Source: Pedosphaera sp. (GTDB taxonomy: Bacteria; Verrucomicrobiota; Verrucomicrobiia; Limisphaerales; Pedosphaeraceae). Taken from it: a stretch of 5,466 nt of DNA. Below are positions 1-4,979 of the stretch, one piece after another. The notes beneath the pieces are model-generated. The model had not been told where the DNA came from. It saw only the letters and a program-made list of their open reading frames with translations, and ran no database searches. The position numbers and the translations under genes were made by a program. The stretch spans positions 1-5,466 of the forward strand of contig JAQGOT010000579.1 of assembly GCA_028293465.1 (NCBI GenBank), in the 5' to 3' direction. Position 1 is the first letter of the stretch, and each line of letters opens with the position of its first letter.

Positions 1-695
1 GCCACTGGGGCAACGGCACCAGCAACGCCATGTATGCCACCTACGACTACAACCAGGGCCAGAACATCACCATCACCCTGACCAACCTGCTGGCGGGCAG
101 TTATGACGTTTACCTCTACGGCCACGGTCCGAGTGCCGATGCCAACGGCGTGTACAACCTCGCCGTGGACAGCACGAGCAGCGGCACCCAGTCCACCACC
201 AACGGCGCGGGTTGGGACTCACCCGTGTGGCGCGAGGGCGTGCAGTATGTGGTCTTCCGGGCCGTGTCGCTCACCAACGCCGCCCAGGTGCTGAAGGTGA
301 CCGTCTCGCCGGGGGCTTCGGGCTACAGCCTCATCTCCGGTCTGCAGTTGGTTTCAACCACGCCACAAGGGCGTCCGGTTCTTAATCTCTCGCAGAACCA
401 GAATTCAGGCGCCGGTCGGACAGTCGTGTTGAGCTTGGGCGGTCAGGGCACCAACAGCATGGCCGGTTCTGGCCTGTTCATTTCCGCCTTTAAGCACACG
501 GCCAGCGGAGGCTCGCAGTTCGAGCTGAACGGTGTTCCGGGTCAAAGTTATGCGGTCCAATTCTCCGCAGACCTTGTCACTTGGACAACGATCATGAATG
601 TGACCATGACGAATTCTGCCATTCTGTTTTCAGACCCAACCACGACCACCACGACTAACACGAGCAATCGGTTTTACCGGCTGCGCTCACAGTAA
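1..695 (+). CDS. Secreted beta-sandwich protein, C-terminal part (5' end outside window)
   Basis: The reading frame is open from codon 3-5 at the left edge (H-W-G-N-G-T-S-N-A before the first ATG at 30) and stops with TAA at 693-695, so the gene begins upstream. The ATG at 30 is very unlikely to be the real start, because the preceding codons continue the same Asn/Gly/Thr-rich composition. Two modules are visible. One is a beta-sandwich-like module (about 60-360) with alternating hydrophobic strands such as ITITLTNL, YDVYLYGHG and YVVFRAVSL. The other is a C-terminal module (about 510-692) with GVPGQSYAVQFSADLVTW and terminal NRFYRLRSQ. I recognise the second as the C-terminal domain common on large secreted Verrucomicrobiota (Pedosphaera-like) proteins. 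It is probably exported and attached to or released from the surface. A run of six threonines near the end (DPTTTTTTNTS) is low-complexity. No catalytic motif is visible, so the substrate or ligand cannot be given. Confidence 0.85.
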   Translation, partial: HWGNGTSNAMYATYDYNQGQNITITLTNLLAGSYDVYLYGHGPSADANGVYNLAVDSTSSGTQSTTNGAGWDSPVWREGVQYVVFRAVSLTNAAQVLKVTVSPGASGYSLISGLQLVSTTPQGRPVLNLSQNQNSGAGRTVVLSLGGQGTNSMAGSGLFISAFKHTASGGSQFELNGVPGQSYAVQFSADLVTWTTIMNVTMTNSAILFSDPTTTTTTNTSNRFYRLRSQ

Positions 696-716
696 ACGGA
701 AAGCGCCTTCATCGAC

Positions 717-777
717 CTGCCTGCTGGTGGGCTTTACTCGGGCAAGTTCCGGATAAACGCCTTGCGATAGCAGGCAG
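717..777. repeat. 9-bp perfect inverted repeat, possible long hairpin
   Basis: CTGCCTGCT (717-725) and AGCAGGCAG (769-777) are exact reverse complements separated by 43 nt. A 5-bp pair GCAAG (742-746) / CTTGC (761-765) is nested inside. TTT follows at 778-780, which is too short for a convincing intrinsic terminator. Position, 22 nt after the upstream stop codon, would suit a 3' end structure. The pairing is seen directly; the role is inference. Confidence 0.35.
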
Positions 778-786
778 TTTCGCAGC

Positions 787-812
787 GGTCTGCGCAGCGG
801 CAGGCAAAGACC
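787..812. repeat. Small bulged hairpin
   Basis: GGTCTGC (787-793) can pair with GCA (804-806) and GACC (809-812), giving seven base pairs interrupted by a two-base AA bulge around a 10-nt loop. It overlaps the tandem CGCAGCGG repeat and lies between two larger inverted repeats. It may be part of one structured RNA or be chance in GC-rich sequence. Confidence 0.25.
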
Positions 813-813
813 G

Positions 814-854
814 ATCCGGAACGTGCCGCACACCGCGGTGGTGCAGCACGGGAT
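814..854. repeat. Strong imperfect stem-loop containing a CACCGCGGTG palindrome
   Basis: CGTGC (822-826) pairs with GCACG (846-850). After one C/A mismatch, GCAC (828-831) pairs with GTGC (841-844), leaving a 9-nt loop. Beyond a four-base bulge (818-821), ATCC (814-817) can pair with GGAT (851-854), for 13 possible pairs in total. The loop region overlaps a perfect 10-bp palindrome, CACCGCGGTG (831-840). No T-tract follows, so this is not a classical terminator. It sits 63 nt before the lipoprotein start and could be an operator, a leader structure or a dispersed REP-like element. Confidence 0.4.
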
Positions 855-873
855 TCAGCCGGTGAGAAACCAG

Positions 874-902
874 TTGAGCGGGAACAGGGAAGCCATTAAC
901 TT
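874..902 (+). promoter_or_regulatory. Weak sigma70-like promoter candidate for the lipoprotein gene
   Basis: TTGAGC (874-879) matches the -35 consensus at four of six bases. A 17-bp spacer separates it from TAACTT (897-902), which matches the -10 consensus at only three of six. It would start transcription a few bases before the ATG at 918. The match is weak and given mainly because of spacing and position. Confidence 0.2.
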
Positions 903-917
903 GGCATCCGTGTTTCC

Positions 918-1820
918 ATGAACCTGTTGAAACCCGCTCGATGGCTGTTGTTCTGTGCCGTTCTCGGCGGTTGCGCCGCTGTCCCCAAGTCTTCCGAGCT
1001 TCAGGCATACAACCCCGAGTGTCTGATGGACCACGAGTCGGTTCAGGTGCCGCTGATCAGCGCACCAAACTCCCAATGGCGGGTGAGGGTGGATGTGAAC
1101 GGCGTCCCGGGGATTTTCATCCTCGACACGGGGGCGGATTTCACGGTGATCACGCCGCAGTTCGCCCGCCAGGCGGGGGTGTGGGACGGGGCAAAAGCCG
1201 GCCGGTCGATCGACCGCAATGGCCAGCCCACCAAGATCAAGTTTGCCGAGATCACCTACCTGCGCATGGGCGAGGCGGACTACCTGATGTTTTACGCACC
1301 CGTTCTCAACCTGGACCATATCAACCGGGCGATGAATACCGAGGTGGCCGGGATTCTCGGCAACAATCTCCTGAACAAAACTGCTTATCAAATTGATTGG
1401 AACCGGAATGTGTTGACCTTGAATTCCCGAAGTTCCAAGCCGCCACCGGATGCGATTCCAATTTCAGTTCGCAACAACCGGGTGTATTTCAACGCGCTCG
1501 TCAACCAGCACGCGGCGGAGTTTGCTTTGGACACCGGGGCTTACCGGTCGACGCTCGCCAAGGATGAACTCGCGCGGCTGGCAATCCCCGCTGGAAAACG
1601 GAGCGAAATTGATGCCCCCGAAATCGACATCAACTCGGCGCAGCACCTCAAGCAGACACAAGCCGAACTGGACAGTTTTCAGGTGGGCCAGATTGCGCGA
1701 ACCAATTACACGATGTTGACCTGGGATCATAATGTCTTGGGGATGGACTTGCTCGCCCCGTGGATTTTAACTGTCGATGCGCGGCGTGGTTGGATGAGTT
1801 TGTCTGCTCCCGCACCGTGA
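918..1820 (+). CDS. Lipoprotein with two retropepsin-like aspartic protease lobes
   Basis: This 300-residue protein begins with a lipoprotein signal peptide: Lys5 and Arg8, a hydrophobic stretch, then the lipobox L-G-G-C with Cys19 as the predicted lipidated residue. Ala20 follows, which by the E. coli rule would not retain it in the inner membrane. Two homologous halves follow. Lobe 1 has F-I-L-D-T-G-A-D (Asp70) and the hydrophobic-Gly motif G-I-L-G-N-N-L-L (145-152). Lobe 2 has F-A-L-D-T-G-A-Y (Asp205) and V-L-G-M-D-L-L (273-279). These are the active-site and hydrophobic-hydrophobic-Gly signatures of the bacterial retropepsin-like families (Asp_protease_2 / gag-asp type). With both aspartates present, the two lobes could form one active site in a single chain, as in pepsin; that is inference. 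It is likely a periplasmic or outer-membrane peptidase of unknown substrate. The ATG at 918 is the only usual start after an in-frame TAA at 897-899 that keeps the signal peptide. No Shine-Dalgarno is evident. Confidence 0.88.
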   Translation: MNLLKPARWLLFCAVLGGCAAVPKSSELQAYNPECLMDHESVQVPLISAPNSQWRVRVDVNGVPGIFILDTGADFTVITPQFARQAGVWDGAKAGRSIDRNGQPTKIKFAEITYLRMGEADYLMFYAPVLNLDHINRAMNTEVAGILGNNLLNKTAYQIDWNRNVLTLNSRSSKPPPDAIPISVRNNRVYFNALVNQHAAEFALDTGAYRSTLAKDELARLAIPAGKRSEIDAPEIDINSAQHLKQTQAELDSFQVGQIARTNYTMLTWDHNVLGMDLLAPWILTVDARRGWMSLSAPAP

Positions 1821-1844
1821 TTTTGCCGGTTCCAGCTTTTATCC

Positions 1845-2171
1845 TTGAAGCGTCATCATCACAACGTTTACGTCATCTTGCTTGCCGCGACGGCGGGCAG
1901 GCATCCAAAAATTCGGGCGGCGAATCCCGACCGGGACCCGGCAAAACCGTGCGTGTACGTGGGCATGACTGGTTTGGATCCGGAAGAGCGGTTTAAGAAT
2001 CATAAGCGCGGCTACAAGGCGGCAGGGGTGGTGGAGAAATGGGGTTTGAGATTGATGCCCGAGCTTTATAAACATCTGAATCCAATGCCTTTTGAGGCCG
2101 CCGCGCAAATGGAGAAGGACCTGGCGGAGGATCTGCGCCAACAAGGTTACACCGTTACGGGCGGAACTTGA
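1845..2171 (+). CDS. Small GIY-YIG nuclease-domain protein (TTG start)
   Basis: A 108-residue protein consisting of little more than a GIY-YIG fold. N-V-Y-V-I-L-L (7-13) stands for the GIY strand and V-Y-V-G-M-T (37-42) for the YIG strand. Arg49 and His53, spaced i+4 in E-R-F-K-N-H-K-R-G, match the catalytic Arg/His pair of the family. Glu90, in A-A-A-Q-M-E, is the best candidate for the metal-binding glutamate. About 27 residues separate the two tyrosine strands, longer than in most members. The family cuts DNA using one metal ion, but no target-recognition domain is present, so the substrate is unknown. TTG at 1845 is the only usual start between the preceding gene's stop codon and the first motif, so a non-ATG start is needed to keep the fold complete. 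The gene is 24 bp downstream of the protease gene, probably on the same transcript. No Shine-Dalgarno is seen. Confidence 0.8.
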   Translation: MKRHHHNVYVILLAATAGRHPKIRAANPDRDPAKPCVYVGMTGLDPEERFKNHKRGYKAAGVVEKWGLRLMPELYKHLNPMPFEAAAQMEKDLAEDLRQQGYTVTGGT

Positions 2172-2186
2172 CGCAGTCAACAAGCT

Positions 2187-2217
2187 GGCGCCGCGACATA
2201 TTTTCGCCGATTTTTTT
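2187..2217 (+). terminator. Weak intrinsic terminator candidate after the GIY-YIG gene
   Basis: GGCG (2187-2190) can pair with CGCC (2205-2208), extended by a T-G wobble (2186/2209), around a 14-nt loop. One A then precedes seven T residues (2211-2217). It lies 15 nt after the stop codon. The T-tract is good, but the stem is short with a large loop. A competing hairpin CCGA/TCGG (2207-2210 / 2217-2220) would hide part of the T-tract. Confidence 0.3.
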
Positions 2218-2241
2218 CGGGCAGAGGAAGCGGGCTGCTTG

Positions 2242-2247
2242 TAATAT
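2242..2247 (+). promoter_or_regulatory. -10-like hexamer TAATAT just before the MBL start codon
   Basis: TAATAT matches TATAAT at four of six bases and has the key TAnnnT pattern. It ends seven bases before the ATG at 2255, so transcription would begin at or beside the start codon, which is the arrangement of leaderless genes. No good -35 hexamer is present at the usual spacing; the sequence there is CGGGCAG-like. The AT-rich patch stands out locally against GC-rich surroundings. Confidence 0.3.
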
Positions 2248-2254
2248 TAGATGC

Positions 2255-3220
2255 ATGGCCGATACGGATCATTTCGACGGCAGGAAGTTTTTCAATCCAG
2301 GCACCTCAGGCGACAAGACGCTGGGCGAGGTGGTGCGCTGGATCACTTCCGGAGGACGTAAAAAATGGCCACTCCGGATAGAAAATAAAGGACGGCCCCA
2401 ACCGGCGACCCGTCTCCAAGCCACAGAAGCCGCCGCCACCTTCATCGGCCATTCGAGCTTCCTCTTGCAGCTTCCCGGGCTGAATATTTTGGCTGACCCG
2501 GTTTTTTCCGAGCGGGCGAGTCCGGTTTCATGGGCCGGGCCGGTCCGTGTCCGACCGCCGGGGCTGGCTTTCCAAGATCTGCCCGCCATACAAATGGTCT
2601 TCGTCAGTCACAATCATTATGACCACATGGACCTGCGGACGTTGGATAAGCTGAGGCAGACTTTCGATCCGTTGTTCGTCACGCCGGTAGAAAATGGCCG
2701 AACGCTCCGCAGCAAGGGGATCACGAAAATCATCGAACTTGATTGGTGGCAATCGCACCGTGTGAAAGGCGGGATTACTCTCACGCTCACACCGGCACAG
2801 CATTTTTCCAGCCGCAGTTTGTGCGACCGAAACCGGGCTTTGTGGGGCGGCTTTTTCGTTGCCACCGATCAAATGAAAATCTATTTCGCCGGGGATTCGG
2901 GCTACGCGGAGCATTTCATAGAAATCGAGAAACGCCTCGGCCGGCCGGACCTGGCCCTGCTTCCGATCGGCGCTTACGAGCCGCGGTGGTTTATGCAGGC
3001 CAACCATATGAACCCGGAGGAAGCCGTCCGGGCACACCTTGAGCTCGGCGCGCGCCAGAGCATCGGCATGCATTTCGGCACGTTCCAATTGACCCATGAA
3101 GGCATTGACGAGCCGGTGGAGGCGCTAAAAAGCAGTTTGGCGGCCTGCAAGGTGAAGCCGGAACATTTCCGGGTCCTCGAGTGTGGTGAGACGCTGCTGG
3201 TGAAGAGCCGGGAAGCGTGA
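2255..3220 (+). CDS. NAPE-PLD-like metallo-beta-lactamase-fold hydrolase
   Basis: A 321-residue MBL-fold protein of the Lactamase_B_2 group, close in motif pattern to N-acyl-phosphatidylethanolamine phospholipase D. Seen in order: G-H-S-S (65-68), D-P-V-F-S-E-R-A-S-P (81-90), the zinc-binding H-N-H-Y-D-H (119-124), L-D-W-W (162-165), P-A-Q-H-F (His183), G-D-S-G-Y (Asp214), L-P-I-G-A-Y-E-P (236-243) and M-H-F-G-T-F (His273). The full two-metal ligand set appears present, so it should be an active hydrolase. NAPE-PLD homologues cleave phosphodiesters, but the bacterial substrate cannot be read from sequence. No signal peptide is visible, suggesting a cytoplasmic or membrane-associated protein. 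ATG 2255 is preferred because the protein then starts M-A-D-T-D-H-F-D-G-R-K-F-F-N-P, a typical beginning for this family. A longer form from TTG 2168, overlapping the previous stop codon, would add 29 unremarkable residues. It lacks a Shine-Dalgarno and converges on recJ. Confidence 0.9.
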   Translation: MADTDHFDGRKFFNPGTSGDKTLGEVVRWITSGGRKKWPLRIENKGRPQPATRLQATEAAATFIGHSSFLLQLPGLNILADPVFSERASPVSWAGPVRVRPPGLAFQDLPAIQMVFVSHNHYDHMDLRTLDKLRQTFDPLFVTPVENGRTLRSKGITKIIELDWWQSHRVKGGITLTLTPAQHFSSRSLCDRNRALWGGFFVATDQMKIYFAGDSGYAEHFIEIEKRLGRPDLALLPIGAYEPRWFMQANHMNPEEAVRAHLELGARQSIGMHFGTFQLTHEGIDEPVEALKSSLAACKVKPEHFRVLECGETLLVKSREA

Positions 3221-3234
3221 GCCTGAGCGAATGC

Positions 3235-3253
3235 CGGCCAGAGCGCTAGGCCG
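3235..3253. terminator. Short stem-loop between convergent genes, doubtful terminator
   Basis: CGGCC (3235-3239) and GGCCG (3249-3253) are reverse complements around a 9-nt loop. They lie in the 25-bp gap between the MBL stop codon and the recJ stop codon (TAG on the minus strand, 3246-3248), which the loop and stem overlap. There is no T-tract in either direction. It is the only structure visible where the two converging transcripts should end, so it is noted at low confidence. Confidence 0.15.
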
Positions 3254-4979
3254 CCTGCCAATCCAATACCTTGAGCTGGATCGTGCGCCGATTGTTGTAC
3301 TCGTTGATCTGTGGAACGAAGGCCAGATCAAATTGTGCCACCGGCAACGTTGCTTCCTTGCCGGCGCCCCACCAGACTGCCTCGTGAGTCGTGGAGCCGT
3401 CGGTGATCCAAAGTTTGACGTGTTGCTTTTCCGCCCCCATGCGTTGCAGCGGCCGCGCCTGGGTCACCTTGCGCACCACAAACTGAAATGAAGGGTTCCC
3501 CTGCCCCATCGGTTTTAGACGGTCCAGTTCTTCCAACCCAGCCAGGGTGATTTCGCGCATGGAAACCTCGGCGTCGAGACGCAATACCGGTTGGAGGTGC
3601 TCGGGCTTGAGAGCGCGACGAGCCAGCTCATTCAGGCGCAGCCGGAATGCTTCCAGATTTTCCGACTGAATGGTGAGCCCCGCCGCCATTGCATGACCAC
3701 CATGTCGCACCAGCAGATCATCGCACTCGCGCAAGGCCGCGGCGAGGTCGAACCCGGCGATGCTCCGGCCGGAACCGCGCCATGCCGCGCCTTCGCCTCC
3801 AACGATGATGGTGGGCCGATAGAACTGCTGGAGCACGCGGGAAGCCACGATGCCCACCACGCCGACGTGCCAGAGCAATTGACCTTCAACGATCACGAAA
3901 TCTGTTTGAGGATCGAACCTGGCCTTTACCGCGCCGATTGCTTCCGCTGCGATGCTGCGCTCGATTTTCTGCCGTTCGCGGTTGCGGAGGTCGAGATTCG
4001 CGGCGATGGGTTCGGCGGTGGCCAAATCCAGGGCCATAAGCAGGTGCAAGGCTTCCTCGGCATTTTCGATCCGCCCCGCGGCGTTCAGGCGGGGGGCGAG
4101 TTGGAAGCCGACCTCGTACACGCCCGGGAGGCCGGTGACTTGGGCTACTTGCTTGAGTGCCACCAGGCCGGGACGCCGGGTCGTGTGTAATCGCTCCAAG
4201 CCCATCGAGACCAGAATGCGATTCTCCCCGGTGAGCGGCACCAGGTCAGCGATGGTGCCCAGCGCCACCAGATCGAGCAACGGCCGCAAATCAAACGTTT
4301 TGGCCGCCTCCAACCCGGTGTCACGCCCCCGCTTTACTAGGGCATGGGCCAATTTGAAGGCCAAGCCCGCCGAACAAAGTTCCCGGAACAGCGGAGCCGA
4401 ATTGCGGAGGTCCGGGCTGGTTTCCAATTGCGGGTTGACGAGCGCGATGGCGGCCGGGGCGGGATTCGAGGTTTGGTGATGGTCGAGCACCAAAACATCC
4501 ACGCCTTTTTGGCGCAACCAGTCGATGCTGGCAACGGCGGTTGAGCCACAATCCACGGCCAACAGAAGCGTGGTCGGGAACTTCCGCAGACAATTCTCCA
4601 CCCCGTCCTGGCTGAGGCCGTAGCCCTCGTCCATCCGGTGCGGCAGATAAAAATTCACCTGCCACCCGAGGGCGCGCAGGGTTTCCACCAGCAACGCCGT
4701 GGAGGTGACGCCATCCACATCGTAATCGCCGAAGACGACCAGCGACTCGCACTGCTCGCGAGCCCGGAACAAGCGGTCCACTGCGACGCTCATGTTCGGC
4801 AGCAGGAACGGATCAGCCAGTTGCTTCAGGCGGGGTTCGAGGAAGGCAGCGATCGATTCAGGTTCGCTGAGTCCGCGGTTGAGGAGACATTGCGCGAGCA
4901 GCGGGGAGAGCTTCAGGGTGGCGGCCAGTTGGCCGGCGAGCAGCGGTTGGGCGGGAGCCAGCGACCAGCGGAATTTCAT
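3246..4979 (-). CDS. recJ: Single-stranded-DNA-specific exonuclease RecJ
   Basis: RecJ degrades single-stranded DNA 5' to 3' in recombination (RecFOR pathway), mismatch repair and base-excision repair, in the cytoplasm. The 577-residue product shows the complete DHH-phosphoesterase set: motif I G-D-Y-D-V-D-G (84-90), motif II V-D-C-G (142-145), motif III D-H-H (166-168) and motif IV L-G-T-I-A-D-L (240-246). It continues with L-N-A-A-G-R (298-303), then the DHHA1 region with H-V-G-V-V-G-I-V-A-S-R (371-381), R-G-S-G-R-S (401-406) and R-H-G-G-H-A-M-A-A-G (425-434). A C-terminal OB-fold-like region follows, with P-M-G-Q-G-N-P (490-496). All expected metal ligands are present and the length is normal for the family. 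The ATG overlaps the terC stop codon as ATGA (4979-4976). With no Shine-Dalgarno upstream, translation probably depends on coupling to terC. Confidence 0.97.
   Translation of the reverse strand: MKFRWSLAPAQPLLAGQLAATLKLSPLLAQCLLNRGLSEPESIAAFLEPRLKQLADPFLLPNMSVAVDRLFRAREQCESLVVFGDYDVDGVTSTALLVETLRALGWQVNFYLPHRMDEGYGLSQDGVENCLRKFPTTLLLAVDCGSTAVASIDWLRQKGVDVLVLDHHQTSNPAPAAIALVNPQLETSPDLRNSAPLFRELCSAGLAFKLAHALVKRGRDTGLEAAKTFDLRPLLDLVALGTIADLVPLTGENRILVSMGLERLHTTRRPGLVALKQVAQVTGLPGVYEVGFQLAPRLNAAGRIENAEEALHLLMALDLATAEPIAANLDLRNRERQKIERSIAAEAIGAVKARFDPQTDFVIVEGQLLWHVGVVGIVASRVLQQFYRPTIIVGGEGAAWRGSGRSIAGFDLAAALRECDDLLVRHGGHAMAAGLTIQSENLEAFRLRLNELARRALKPEHLQPVLRLDAEVSMREITLAGLEELDRLKPMGQGNPSFQFVVRKVTQARPLQRMGAEKQHVKLWITDGSTTHEAVWWGAGKEATLPVAQFDLAFVPQINEYNNRRTIQLKVLDWQAA
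4976..4979 (-). promoter_or_regulatory. ATGA stop-start overlap coupling terC to recJ
   Basis: On the minus strand the four bases ATGA contain both the recJ start codon and the terC TGA stop codon. The roughly 20 bases before the recJ ATG contain no purine-rich ribosome-binding site. Termination-reinitiation by the ribosomes finishing terC is therefore the likely way recJ is translated. Confidence 0.7.

Larger units (their letters stand above)
696..917. other. Non-coding spacer rich in inverted repeats
   Basis: This 222 bp lies between the secreted protein's stop codon and the lipoprotein start. I see no plausible gene in it. Minus-strand frames that cross it run on into the antisense of the protease gene and resemble nothing I know. 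It holds several potential stem-loops, listed separately, and a tandem 8-bp direct repeat CGCAGCGG at 781-788 and 793-800. An inverted pair GTTCCGGA (746-753) and TCCGGAAC (815-822) spans the middle. It probably combines the 3' UTR of the upstream gene with the promoter and leader of the downstream one. Confidence 0.6.

Noticed and set aside
683..706. GCGCT/AGCGC stem across the stop codon of the secreted protein
   Set aside because: Only five base pairs with a 14-nt loop and no T-tract; not enough to call a terminator.
733..757. TTTACT ... GATAAA as a promoter
   Set aside because: The spacer is only 13 bp, too short for a sigma70 promoter.
709..1391. Minus-strand open frames of 99 and 178 codons across the spacer and the protease gene
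   Set aside because: They are antisense to a convincing protease gene, overlap each other and have no recognisable motifs; long antisense frames are expected in GC-rich coding DNA.
2168..2254. N-terminal extension of the MBL protein from TTG 2168, overlapping the GIY-YIG stop codon
   Set aside because: The 29 extra residues resemble no family segment, the stretch includes a T-tract and an AT-rich -10-like hexamer, and the ATG at 2255 gives a start typical for the family. It is not fully excluded.
2528..3097. Minus-strand open frame of 189 codons opposite the MBL gene
   Set aside because: The plus strand encodes a complete motif-rich MBL enzyme here, and the antisense product looks like no known protein.
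3591..4190. Plus-strand open frame of 199 codons opposite recJ
   Set aside because: It lies entirely within recJ, whose catalytic motifs are intact; it is a compositional shadow.
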